NCBI RefSeq assembly: GCF_006715175.1
Contig: NZ_VFMQ01000001.1
Coordinates: forward strand, 2,480,001 to 2,544,000
DNA: 64,000 bases
From: Curtobacterium citreum
Lineage (GTDB): Bacteria; Actinomycetota; Actinomycetes; Actinomycetales; Microbacteriaceae
Reading direction: 5' to 3'
Of the stretch, positions 31,963 through 42,904 are shown one piece after another (position 1 is the stretch's first letter; the number at the start of each line of letters is the position of its first letter). The notes beneath the pieces were generated by a model. It saw nothing but the letters and a program-made list of their open reading frames with translations, was not told where the DNA came from and searched no databases. The position numbers and the translations under genes were made by a program.

Positions 31963-33468
31963 CTACGCGGCGCCGGCGGCGGTGAGCCAGCGGAACGGGA
32001 TCGTGATGGTGACCTCGGTGCCGCTGCCGGTGAGCGTGTGCCAGTCGATCGTCCCGCCGAGCTCGCCCTGGATGAGCGTGCGGACGATCTGCGTGCCGAG
32101 CCCCGAGCCGACCTTGCCCTCCGGCAGGCCTCGGCCGTTGTCGCGGACCTCGATGTCGAGGTGGTCGTCGGAGCGGTTCGCCACGATCTCGACCTCGCCG
32201 TCGCGGCCGTCCAGCCCGTGCTCGACGGCGTTCGTGACGAGCTCGGTGAGGCCGAGCGCGAGCGGGGTCGCCGCCTCCGAGGGCAGCACGCCGAACTCGC
32301 CGGTCTTCTTCGGGCGGACAGTCGTGTTGTGGGACGCCGCGACCTCGGTCACGAGCTTCAGCACGGAGTCGAACACCTCGTCGAAGTCGACGTTCTGGCT
32401 GAGGCCGGTCGACAGGGTGTCGTGCACGACGGCGATCGCCGCCACGCGACGCATGGCGTTCTGCAGTGACGTCCGGGCCTCGTCCGAGTGGGTCCGGCGC
32501 GCCTGGATGCGGAGCAGGGACGCGACCGTCTGCAGGTTGTTCTTGACGCGGTGGTGGATCTCGCGGATCGTCGCGTCCTTGGTGATGAGCTCGCGCTCCT
32601 GGTGCCGGAGCTCGGTGACGTCGCGGCAGAGCACGATCGCGCCGATGCGGTCGCCCTGGTCGCGGAGCGGGATGGAGCGCAACGAGACCGTCACGCCCTT
32701 CGCCTCGACGTCGGCGCGCCACGGAGCCCGCCCGGTCACGACGAGCGGCAGGGACTCGTCCACGTCGAGCTGCGAGCCGATCAGCTCGGTCGTGACCTCG
32801 GCGAGGGACTTCCGCTCGAGCTCACCCTCGAAGCCCATGCGGTTGAAGGCGCTCAGGCCGTTCGGGCTCGCGAAGGTGACGACGCCGTTCGTGTCGAGGC
32901 GGAGCAGCCCGTCACTCGCGCGGGGCGCACCGCGGCGGGGGCCGGCCGGGGCACCGAGGTCCGGGAAGTCACCCGTGGCGATCATCCCGAACAGGTCGTT
33001 CGCGCTCGCGGTGAAGTTGAGCTCCTGGCGGCTCGGGGTCCGCATCTCGTCCTGGTTCGAGTGCCGCGTGACGACGGCGATCGGACGCTCGGTCGTCTCG
33101 GCGCTGTTCGGGCTCAGTCGGCGGAGCACCGGGATCGCCCGGACGCGCGTCGGGGTGTCCTCGTACCAGTCCGGCTCGGCGGAGTCGACGACCCGGGCGG
33201 CGGCGAAGCACTCGGTGACCTGCTCGCGCCATTCCTCGCGGATCTCCTGCCCGACGATGTCGCGGTAGAAGAGCGTCGCGGCGGAGCTCGGCCGGGCGTG
33301 CGCGACGGCCACGAACGAGCCGTCCTCGGCGGTCGGTACCCAGAGCACCATGTCGGCGAAGGACAGGTCGGCGAGGAGCTGCCAGTCCCCCACGAGCAGG
33401 TGGAGCCACTCCACGTCCGCTTCGGAGGATCGGCCTTGCGCGAGGACGAGGTCACTGAGGGTCGACAC
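31963..33468 (-). CDS. pdtaS: PdtaS-type sensor histidine kinase
   Basis: A 501-residue cytosolic kinase with no membrane helices. Order: N-terminal GAF-like domain (about 1-145), a PAS-like domain (about 185-300), then a HisKA_2 dimerisation domain with the phosphoacceptor in IREIHHRVKNNLQTVASLL, and an HATPase domain with NAVEHGL, VRDNGRGLPEG and GLGTQIV. In mycobacteria this kinase phosphorylates the antiterminator response regulator PdtaR and has been linked to copper and nitric oxide sensing. No PdtaR is in this window. The second of two adjacent GTG codons is chosen because TAGACT (33475-33480) is then exactly 6 bases upstream. Confidence 0.9.
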   Translation of the reverse strand: MSTLSDLVLAQGRSSEADVEWLHLLVGDWQLLADLSFADMVLWVPTAEDGSFVAVAHARPSSAATLFYRDIVGQEIREEWREQVTECFAAARVVDSAEPDWYEDTPTRVRAIPVLRRLSPNSAETTERPIAVVTRHSNQDEMRTPSRQELNFTASANDLFGMIATGDFPDLGAPAGPRRGAPRASDGLLRLDTNGVVTFASPNGLSAFNRMGFEGELERKSLAEVTTELIGSQLDVDESLPLVVTGRAPWRADVEAKGVTVSLRSIPLRDQGDRIGAIVLCRDVTELRHQERELITKDATIREIHHRVKNNLQTVASLLRIQARRTHSDEARTSLQNAMRRVAAIAVVHDTLSTGLSQNVDFDEVFDSVLKLVTEVAASHNTTVRPKKTGEFGVLPSEAATPLALGLTELVTNAVEHGLDGRDGEVEIVANRSDDHLDIEVRDNGRGLPEGKVGSGLGTQIVRTLIQGELGGTIDWHTLTGSGTEVTITIPFRWLTAAGAA

Positions 33469-33474
33469 CACGTC

Positions 33475-33480
33475 AGTCTA
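33475..33480 (-). promoter_or_regulatory. Leaderless-type -10 element of the pdtaS-type gene
   Basis: TAGACT on the minus strand is six bases from the chosen GTG at 33468, the same hexamer and spacing as for ilvD and the SCO4848-like gene. Confidence 0.5.
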
Positions 33481-33488
33481 GGTGCGGC

Positions 33489-33504
33489 CCGTTGTGGACA
33501 ACGG
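33489..33504. promoter_or_regulatory. DnaA-box-like palindrome in the pdtaS promoter
   Basis: CCGTTGTGGACAACGG is an inverted repeat that contains TTGTCCACA on the minus strand, the form of DnaA box favoured in actinobacteria. It lies just upstream of the TAGACT -10 of the kinase gene. A weaker CTCCACA lies about 10 bases further on. A single box at a promoter suggests regulation rather than an origin. Confidence 0.4.
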
Positions 33505-33567
33505 CACGCCTCCACAGCCACGCTGCTTTCGTATTTCTCATGTCGTACACATTCGTACGTTCGCCAC

Positions 33568-34068
33568 ATGGGAGGGACCGGGGTGTCAGGACACGCGCAT
33601 CGACTCGACGACGAGGACGACGACGACCGATCGGAGACGAGAGTCCGAGCGGTCGCCGCGGTCCCGGCTCCGCGGCCCGCCGGGACACCGGCTCCGCCAC
33701 CGGAACCCGGGACGCCGGACGCCGACGCCCCGCCGGACCCGGCCGAGGTCGCCGCTGCCCTCGCCCGTTGTGTCGTGGAGGTCCTCGCCGGTGCCCGCGA
33801 CGTCGACAGCATCGCGCGGTGGGTCACCGAGGACGTGCACCGGCACCTGCTGCACCGCGCGGCCGTCGCCGCGCGCGCCCGGGCGCTCCGGCGTCGCGCC
33901 CGATCACGGCCGCTCGTCCAGGTCGGCACGGTCCGGCTCTGCCCGGTCGCGCCCGGAGTGGTCGAGGCGGCCGTCGTCGTGCACACCCGCGCTCATGCGC
34001 GCGCCGTCGCGCTCCGCCTCGAGCTCCGGCAGGGCCGCTGGCGGGCCGTCGTCGTCGGCGTCCTCTGA
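33568..34068 (+). CDS. Rv3235-family protein
   Basis: A 166-residue protein with a disordered acidic and proline-rich N-terminus (about 1-60) and a C-terminal alpha/beta domain. The domain runs CVVEVLAGARDVDSIARWV, then TEDVHRHLLHRAA, then RPLVQVGTVRLCPVAPGVVEAAVVV. This matches the actinobacterial Rv3235 family of unknown function, which is encoded near secA. Two starts compete: ATG 33568, with TACGTT 6 bases upstream as for a leaderless transcript, and GTG 33583, with GGAGG upstream. The ATG is used here. Confidence 0.78.
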   Translation: MGGTGVSGHAHRLDDEDDDDRSETRVRAVAAVPAPRPAGTPAPPPEPGTPDADAPPDPAEVAAALARCVVEVLAGARDVDSIARWVTEDVHRHLLHRAAVAARARALRRRARSRPLVQVGTVRLCPVAPGVVEAAVVVHTRAHARAVALRLELRQGRWRAVVVGVL

Positions 34069-34086
34069 ACGACGCGCCCAGCAGGA

Positions 34087-34128
34087 GGACGGGAGGCGCG
34101 GTGCCCGCCGGCACCGCGCCTCCCGTCC
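34087..34128. terminator. Perfect 19-bp palindrome between convergent genes
   Basis: GGACGGGAGGCGCGGTGCC (34087-34105) faces its exact complement (34110-34128) across a CGCC loop. It lies between the Rv3235-family gene and secA, which end toward each other. This is the cleanest full-length member of the window's palindrome family and should terminate transcription from both sides. Confidence 0.85.
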
Positions 34129-34158
34129 GTCGCGTACGCGCTCGTGGGCCGCTGCGGA

Positions 34159-36939
<2,781 letters not shown>

Positions 36940-37034
36940 GTGAGCTCCTTACGGGGTCGTCGCGCGCGACCTGCGCGGTCCGAACAGCCAGTCATGCTAG
37001 CAACCCGCCAGGTCCCTGCGCTGGGAGGGACGCG

Positions 37035-37068
37035 GGTGTGCGCGGCCCGGTCGCGGGCCGCGCACACC
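37035..37068 (-). terminator. Terminator after hpf
   Basis: GGTGTGCGCGGCCCG pairs perfectly over 15 bases with its complement around GTCG, 18 bases beyond the hpf stop. It separates hpf from secA. Confidence 0.75.
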
Positions 37069-37086
37069 GTCGGTCGTCGGTGCGAC

Positions 37087-37782
37087 TCAGACCGTGGCGG
37101 CCGTGCGGTCCGGTTCGGCGACCTGGTCGGCGGAGTCGCTGCCGTCGATGCCGATCACGCCGTAGTCCCAGCCCTTCCGGCGGTAGACGACGCTCGGTCG
37201 GTGGGTCTCGGCGTCGACGAACAGGTAGAAGTCGTGCCCGACGAGCTCCATCCGGTAGAGCGCGTCGTCGACGGTCATCGGCGACTCCTGGAAGACCTTG
37301 TGCCGGATCACCACGGGCGAGTAGACGTCGGCGTCGTCCTCGTGTGCCTCCTCGACCACGGGGACGGCCCCGGTCGCGACGGTCTCGATGAGCTTGCCGT
37401 CGGCGGGCGTCACGCCCATGTGCTCGAACGCGGTGCCGGACGCCTCGGCCACGGAGGTCGGGCGGTGGCGTCCGCGGTGCACCTTCTTGCGGTCACGCGC
37501 CCGGCGGAGCCGCTCGGTGATACGCGCGAACGCCAGGTCGAACGCGGCGTACTTGTCCGACGCCGCGGACTCCGCGCGGACCAGCGGGCCGGGGCCGATG
37601 AGGGTCAGTTCGACGCGGTCCTCGCCTCCGCTGCCGCCGGACTTCTCGTTGTGGCGGCTGAGGCGCACCTCGAAGGCGAGGGCGCGGTCGGCGAGCACGT
37701 CGATCTTCTCGGACTTCTGTTCGACGTAGGTGCGGAATCGATCGGTGACCCCGACGTTCCGTCCTGTGATCGTCACGTCCAT
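37087..37782 (-). CDS. hpf: Long-form ribosome hibernation promoting factor
   Basis: A 231-residue protein that binds the 30S subunit and dimerises ribosomes into inactive 100S particles. The N-terminal domain (1 to about 110, from MDVTITGRNVGVTDRFRTYV) has the fold of short HPF/YfiA. The C-terminal domain (about 170-225, VIRHKVFQESPMTVDDAL, then GHDFYLFVDAETHRPSVVYRR) is the dimerisation module of the long form. The ATG at 37780-37782 is fixed by homology. Gene order comF-hpf-secA is conserved in actinobacteria. Confidence 0.95.
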   Translation of the reverse strand: MDVTITGRNVGVTDRFRTYVEQKSEKIDVLADRALAFEVRLSRHNEKSGGSGGEDRVELTLIGPGPLVRAESAASDKYAAFDLAFARITERLRRARDRKKVHRGRHRPTSVAEASGTAFEHMGVTPADGKLIETVATGAVPVVEEAHEDDADVYSPVVIRHKVFQESPMTVDDALYRMELVGHDFYLFVDAETHRPSVVYRRKGWDYGVIGIDGSDSADQVAEPDRTAATV

Positions 37783-37922
37783 GTGGCGGCTCCCATCCGT
37801 ACTTCGGCGCGTCGCCTCCATCCGGCGATCCCGGACGCCTTGCCGCGAGGCTAGACCCCCGACCGAGCCGCCGTCACCACCCCTCGGCGGGTCGGTGCGG
37901 ACACCCACCGGACACCCAGGCG

Positions 37923-38612
37923 TCACCGGGCGTCCACCTCGGCGAGCGCCACGCACCGCACGACCCGGCCGCCGGCGACGCGGACCGCCCGGATCGCCTC
38001 GGCCATCGTGACCCCGGTCGTCACGACGTCGTCGACGAGCACGACGTCTCGACCGGTCACGCCGGTGGCGCGCAGGGTGCCGACCGTCGCGACGACCCGT
38101 TCGACGGCCGTCCGCTCCTTCTGCCCGTGCCCCGCGGCGACCCGCTGACCCGGGCCACCGGCGCGGACGCGCACGAGCGCCCGCGGTCGTCGCAGCCGCG
38201 CGCGCCCCAGCAGGAGGACCACCGGGTCGAACCCGCGACGTCGAGCTCCGCGGCGTGACGGCGGGACGCGCAGGAGCACCGCCTCGGGGTGGTCGGCGAG
38301 CGCGCGCCGGACGAGCACGCCGAACCGTCCGGCGAGCGGCCCGGCGAGGTCGACGCGGCTCCGGAGCTTGCACTCGAGCACCAGGGTGCGGACGAGGCCC
38401 TCGTAGGACCACGCGGCGTCGAGCCGGACGCCGGCCACCAGCCGGCGGCACGTGGGGAGCGCGTCGAGTTCGGCGCGGCAGGACCGGCAGAGCGCCCGGT
38501 CCGGGGCGCCGCACCCGACGCACGCGACCGGCAGGACCAGTCCGAGCACCGCGAGGGCGGCGTCCGTCCAGCGGTCGCGGGGCGGGGGCGGGTCGGGCTG
38601 CGCTCGGGTCAC
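37923..38612 (-). CDS. ComF-family phosphoribosyltransferase-like protein
   Basis: A 229-residue protein with an N-terminal zinc-binding region (CVGCGAPDRALCRSC at about 36-50, with a further cysteine in LPTC) and a C-terminal phosphoribosyltransferase domain. The PRPP-binding loop reads VVLVDDVVTTGVTMAEAI. ComF relatives take part in DNA uptake or DNA metabolism; the actinobacterial role is unproven. It has a GTG start and lies between lpqB and hpf, as in Mycobacterium (Rv3242c). The gap of about 108 bases to lpqB holds GGACGGGCCTCCTGTCC at 38667-38683, a variant of the palindrome family. Confidence 0.9.
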   Translation of the reverse strand: MTRAQPDPPPPRDRWTDAALAVLGLVLPVACVGCGAPDRALCRSCRAELDALPTCRRLVAGVRLDAAWSYEGLVRTLVLECKLRSRVDLAGPLAGRFGVLVRRALADHPEAVLLRVPPSRRGARRRGFDPVVLLLGRARLRRPRALVRVRAGGPGQRVAAGHGQKERTAVERVVATVGTLRATGVTGRDVVLVDDVVTTGVTMAEAIRAVRVAGGRVVRCVALAEVDAR

Positions 38613-38720
38613 GTCCCCATGCTCGGGGTGACCGTCCTGCGGACGCGCGCCGAGGGGACGGGCGGTGGACGGGCCTCCTGTCCGGCCGGCCTGCGGAGGA
38701 GGACGGGGTGGGCCGCCCGA

Positions 38721-40400
38721 TCAGCGCTGGACGCCGAGGACGTCCGCGGTGAGCCCGGTCGTGTCCCAGCCGCCGCCGGTGGACCGGAGCACGGACCCGT
38801 CCGACATCCGCAGGAGCATCGATCCGCCGTCGCCCCCGACGACCGCGGTCGCCACGCCCTCGGCCTTCGGCAGGGTGCTCGACTGCCCACCGACCGTGGA
38901 GCGGACGACCTCCGGACCGGCGTCGGTCTGGGCGACGGACACGACGTCGCTGTCGTTCACCCAGGCCGCGCCGACGGCGTCGCCGCTCGCGGCCTGCACG
39001 CGCACCGGCGAGCCGAGGCTCGTCGGCGTCCGGTCGGCGCCGCGCACGACGGCCATCACGTACAGGGCCGGACCGTCCGCGGTCTCGATGAGTGCGAGTG
39101 CGCGCGTGGAGTCGCGGGACAGCTGGAACGACACGAGCTTGCCCTGCGGCAGCGTCGTCTTCACGGCGTGCGGGTCGCCGCCGAGGCCGTACGCCGTGAC
39201 CTGGCCGGTGTCGTCGGACCGGCCGACCCACACGAAGTCGAGGTCGTCGATCGACGGCGGGACGAGTCCCGGCGTCGCGTCGACGCGGAGGGCGTCCTTG
39301 CCGCGGGCGACCACGACGCCGCTGGCGTTGCCGACCGCGGCGACCGTGCCGGACGCGGACAGGGCGAGGGACCGCGGGTCGAGCCCGGCGACGGTGTCGG
39401 CGAGCCCGCCGCCGAGCGGTGCGACCTTGCCGCCGGCCGTCGCGAAGCCGACCTGGTCGTCCCGGACGACCAGGGGCCGCGGGTCGACGTCGGGGTTGAC
39501 CTGCGCCGGGGTGCCGTCCTGCTCCGCGCCGGAGAAGGTGGCGCCCTCGAAGGTGATCGAGACCGAGGACACCGACGCGACCGAGGCGAGGGAGCGCGTG
39601 AGCTGCTCGCGCATCCGGGCCTTGTCGTCGTTGCTCGAGCTGAGGGCGTCGCTCGACAGGTCGACCAGCGCGGTGCCGTTGTCGATCGTGACCGCGTTCA
39701 GGGAGAGCTGCGTGCCCTCCGGGAACGCCGAGACGACGGCGCCCTTCAGCCAGTCAGCGGGTCCGGCGAGCAGGGCGCTCGCGATCCGGGTGCTGGTCGA
39801 CGAGCGCGCGAGGAACCACCGCTCGTCCGGCACGAGGAACTGGTAGGTGGGGTCGAAGAAGTACAGCGCGTGCTCCTGGAACACGGACTCGAAGCTGACC
39901 GGCGTCAGGATGATGCCGTCGGGCGCGTAGGCGATGCGCCACTGGCCGTCCTGCCGGACGAACTGGAACGTCAGGGTGGACGTGGTCGGGCGCACGGCCT
40001 GGGTGTACTCGCCGTCCTGGTCGACGGTCGCACTCGCGGTGAGCGTGTAGGTCAGCTCGCGGTCGGCGACCCGCTCGACGGTGCCGCTGCCCTGCAGGAT
40101 CGTCACGCCGCGGCGCGGGTTCCACTTCTTCGCGAAGCCGTCCGCGAGGAACTCCCGAGCGATCGCGTAGTCGTCCTGGGCGCCCGTGCCCGCGGCGACG
40201 AAGCCGCGCAGGATCGCGGTCTGGTCGGATCCGTCGACGGGCTTGTCCGGGCGGAAGTCCACCCCGGAGATCGACTCGTCCTTGACCGACTGGCCGGCGC
40301 GCACGGGGCCGTCGGTGGGGATGGCCGCGCAGGCGGTGACCGCGACGACGGTCAGGGCCGCGAGCGCGGTCGCCACCGCGGCACGGAGGGTGTTCCTCAT
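38721..40400 (-). CDS. lpqB: Lipoprotein LpqB, MtrAB accessory protein
   Basis: A 559-residue secreted lipoprotein. The signal peptide (about 1-24) ends in a lipobox VTAC, followed by AAIPTDGPVRAGQ. A GerMN-type domain is in the middle (about 170-330, with FPEGTQLSLNAVTIDNGTAL). The C-terminus has propeller-like repeats. In mycobacteria LpqB binds the extracellular part of MtrB and tunes MtrA signalling and cell division. The ATG overlaps the mtrB stop as ATGA (40397-40400), so it is coupled in mtrA-mtrB-lpqB. Confidence 0.95.
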   Translation of the reverse strand: MRNTLRAAVATALAALTVVAVTACAAIPTDGPVRAGQSVKDESISGVDFRPDKPVDGSDQTAILRGFVAAGTGAQDDYAIAREFLADGFAKKWNPRRGVTILQGSGTVERVADRELTYTLTASATVDQDGEYTQAVRPTTSTLTFQFVRQDGQWRIAYAPDGIILTPVSFESVFQEHALYFFDPTYQFLVPDERWFLARSSTSTRIASALLAGPADWLKGAVVSAFPEGTQLSLNAVTIDNGTALVDLSSDALSSSNDDKARMREQLTRSLASVASVSSVSITFEGATFSGAEQDGTPAQVNPDVDPRPLVVRDDQVGFATAGGKVAPLGGGLADTVAGLDPRSLALSASGTVAAVGNASGVVVARGKDALRVDATPGLVPPSIDDLDFVWVGRSDDTGQVTAYGLGGDPHAVKTTLPQGKLVSFQLSRDSTRALALIETADGPALYVMAVVRGADRTPTSLGSPVRVQAASGDAVGAAWVNDSDVVSVAQTDAGPEVVRSTVGGQSSTLPKAEGVATAVVGGDGGSMLLRMSDGSVLRSTGGGWDTTGLTADVLGVQR

Positions 40401-42076
40401 CGTTCCTCCCGGACGGCCCGGGGGCCGTCGTACGCCTCGTCGAGTTCGGGCAGCGGGATCGCGGACGTCGCCGTGCCGACCTGCTCGCCGCGCGGCAGCA
40501 CGAGCACGAAGGTCGACCCCTCGCCCGGGCGGGACCACACGTCGATGCGTCCGCCGTGCAGCCGCGCGTCGCCGAGGGAGATCGCGAGGCCGAGCCCGGT
40601 CCCCCCGATCGTGCGTTTCCGGCTCGGATCGGCCCGCCAGAACCGGTCGAACACGCGGGCGGTGTCCTCCGGCGGCATGCCGACGCCCTGGTCGCGGACG
40701 GCGATCGCGACGCTGCGCGAGTCGCTGTCGACCACGACCTGCACGGGCTTCGCATCACCGTGCTCGATCGCGTTGCCGACGAGGTTCCGCAGGATCCGCC
40801 GGACCCGCTTCGCGTCGAGCTGCATCGTGGTGTGGCCGCCGGGGGTGGCCAGCTGCAGGTCGACGCCGGCGCGCTCGGCGAGGGGTCGGAACTCCTCGAC
40901 GATGTCGGCCGCGAGGGACGCGGGCACGACGGGTTCGGTGTCGAGCTGCACGGCCTGCGCGTCGTAGCGGGAGATCTCGAGGAGGTCGGCGAGCAGGAGC
41001 TCGAAGCGCTCGACCTGGGCGTGCAGGAGCTCCGCCGACCGACCGACCGACGGCTCGAAGGCGTGCCGGGAGTCGAAGAGCATGTCGCCGGCGAGCCGGA
41101 TCGTCGTGAGCGGGGTCCGGAGCTCGTGCGAGACGTCCGACACGAACCGCTGCTGCACGCGGGAGAGCTCGGCGAGCTGGGTGATCTGCCGGCTCACGGC
41201 GTCCGCCATGTCGTTGAAGCTCCGTGCGAGGATCGCGATGTCGTCGTGCCCGCGGACGGGGATGCGTTCGTCGAGGCGCCCCGCCGCGATCTTCCGACTG
41301 GTCTCCGCCGCACCACGGATCGGCACCACCACGAGCCGCACGACGAGGGACGTCACGAGGGCGATGAGCACGATGAGCGCGACGCCGCCGATCGACAGGG
41401 TCTGCGAGACGAAGTCCAGGGTCTGCTGCGCGTCGGAGAGGTCGTAGACGATGTAGAGCTCGTACTGGCCCGCGCTCGGGATCTGCAGCACCGACCCGAC
41501 GGCCAGCCCGGGTTCACGACGGCCGCCGTCGTCGAGCCGCACGGCTTGCAGGCTCAGTCGACCGGTGTCCTTGGCGACCTCGCGCCGGAGTGCGTCGGTG
41601 ATGACCTCGTCCGGGAAGTCCGAGCTCGCCAGGTTCTGCAGGGTCTGCGGGGTGGACTGGTCCGGGCTCCGCTCGATCGCGATGCTCGTGCCGCCGGGGC
41701 TCGTCGTGTTCGACAGGATCGCCTGCTGCGCCTCGCTCTGCAGCGTCTCGAGCTCGGTCTGGTTGTTGTCCTCGGCCGCCGTCGCCGCGTCGAAGATGCC
41801 CTGTGCCACGACCGTCGCCCGGGCCGACTCCGCCTCGATCTGGTCGCGGCGCTGGGCGTACACGTTGTTCGAGATGCTGATCATCACCGCGGTGCCGATC
41901 ACCACGACGGCGAGCCCGGTGGTCAGGACGGTGATGGCGACCGACCGGACCAGCAGGGAGCGTCGCCAGAGCCAGGCGACGGCGTACCAGCCGCGCCGGA
42001 CCCACCGGCGGACCCGGCGACGCGTGCGCGCCGCCCACCCGCGGCCGAAGAGGTCGCGCGACGGTCCCGACGACAC
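40397..42076 (-). CDS. mtrB: Sensor histidine kinase MtrB
   Basis: A 559-residue membrane kinase. It has a basic cytoplasmic N-terminus, a first helix (SVAITVLTTGLAVVVIGTAV) and an extracellular sensor of about 160 residues. A second helix (IGGVALIVLIALVTSLVV), a HAMP domain and a HisKA domain follow, with the phosphoacceptor in FVSDVSHELRTPLTTI. The HATPase domain carries NLVGNAIEHGD, VRDQGVGMPPED and GGTGLGLAIS. It phosphorylates MtrA. The GTG at 42074-42076 lies 5 bases after the mtrA stop, so the pair is co-translated. Confidence 0.96.
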   Translation of the reverse strand: MSSGPSRDLFGRGWAARTRRRVRRWVRRGWYAVAWLWRRSLLVRSVAITVLTTGLAVVVIGTAVMISISNNVYAQRRDQIEAESARATVVAQGIFDAATAAEDNNQTELETLQSEAQQAILSNTTSPGGTSIAIERSPDQSTPQTLQNLASSDFPDEVITDALRREVAKDTGRLSLQAVRLDDGGRREPGLAVGSVLQIPSAGQYELYIVYDLSDAQQTLDFVSQTLSIGGVALIVLIALVTSLVVRLVVVPIRGAAETSRKIAAGRLDERIPVRGHDDIAILARSFNDMADAVSRQITQLAELSRVQQRFVSDVSHELRTPLTTIRLAGDMLFDSRHAFEPSVGRSAELLHAQVERFELLLADLLEISRYDAQAVQLDTEPVVPASLAADIVEEFRPLAERAGVDLQLATPGGHTTMQLDAKRVRRILRNLVGNAIEHGDAKPVQVVVDSDSRSVAIAVRDQGVGMPPEDTARVFDRFWRADPSRKRTIGGTGLGLAISLGDARLHGGRIDVWSRPGEGSTFVLVLPRGEQVGTATSAIPLPELDEAYDGPRAVREER

Positions 42077-42081
42077 GGTGC

Positions 42082-42756
42082 TCAGGCTCCTCCGGCCCGG
42101 TACCCCACGCCGCGCACCGTGGTCACGATCCGGGGGTTGTCGGGGTCGTGCTCGATCTTCGCGCGGAGTCGCTGCACGTGGACGTTCACGAGCCGGGTGT
42201 CCGCCTTGTAGTGGTAGCCCCACACCTGGTCGAGGAGCATCTCGCGCGTGAACACCTGGTTCGGCTTCTCGGCGAGCGCCCGGAGCAGGTCGAACTCGAG
42301 CGGGGTGAGCGCGATGACGGTGTCGCCGCGACGGACCTCGTGCGCGGCGACGTCGACGGTCAGGTCGCCCGCGTGCAGCACGGTCGCGTCCGAGGCGGTC
42401 GGTCGGAGCCGCGTCTTGATGCGCGCGACGAGCTCCTTCGGGTTGAACGGCTTCACGACGTAGTCGTCGGCGCCGTTCTCGAGCCCCGCGACGACGTCGG
42501 CGGTGTCGCCCTTCGCGGTGAGCATGATGATCGGCGTGCCGCTCTCGGCGCGGATGCGCTTGCAGACCTCGATGCCGTCGATGCCCGGGAGCATGACGTC
42601 GAGCAGGACGAGGTCGGGCTTGGTGCTGTGGAACGCGTCGACGGCGTCGTTGCCGTCGCCGCTGAACTCGGGCTCGTAGCCCTCGGAGCGGAGGACGATG
42701 CCGATCATCTCGGCGAGGGCCTGGTCGTCGTCGACGACGAGGATGCGCGGTGTCAT
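42082..42756 (-). CDS. mtrA: Response regulator MtrA
   Basis: A 224-residue OmpR-type regulator. The receiver domain has the acidic pocket in LVVDDDQALAEM, the phosphoacceptor at about D53 in LVLLDVMLPGIDG, and the conserved lysine in IIMLTAKGD. The C-terminal winged helix carries LTPLEFDLLRALAEKPNQVF and VNVHVQRLRAKIE. It is essential in several actinobacteria and controls cell wall, division and chromosome replication genes. It is the first gene of mtrA-mtrB-lpqB. It is divergent from the membrane-protein cluster, with a 148-base gap. Confidence 0.98.
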   Translation of the reverse strand: MTPRILVVDDDQALAEMIGIVLRSEGYEPEFSGDGNDAVDAFHSTKPDLVLLDVMLPGIDGIEVCKRIRAESGTPIIMLTAKGDTADVVAGLENGADDYVVKPFNPKELVARIKTRLRPTASDATVLHAGDLTVDVAAHEVRRGDTVIALTPLEFDLLRALAEKPNQVFTREMLLDQVWGYHYKADTRLVNVHVQRLRAKIEHDPDNPRIVTTVRGVGYRAGGA

Positions 42757-42904
42757 GTGCGTGGACTCCGGGTGGCGGGCGGTGGTGCCGGACCGGCACC
42801 CAGGCTCACGATAGCGCCGTCCCCCGCACGGCCGGGTTTTCCGACAGGATGGGAGTGTCCGCGCGCGACCGCAGCGCGGCCGACGGATGACGACGGGGGC
42901 GGGG

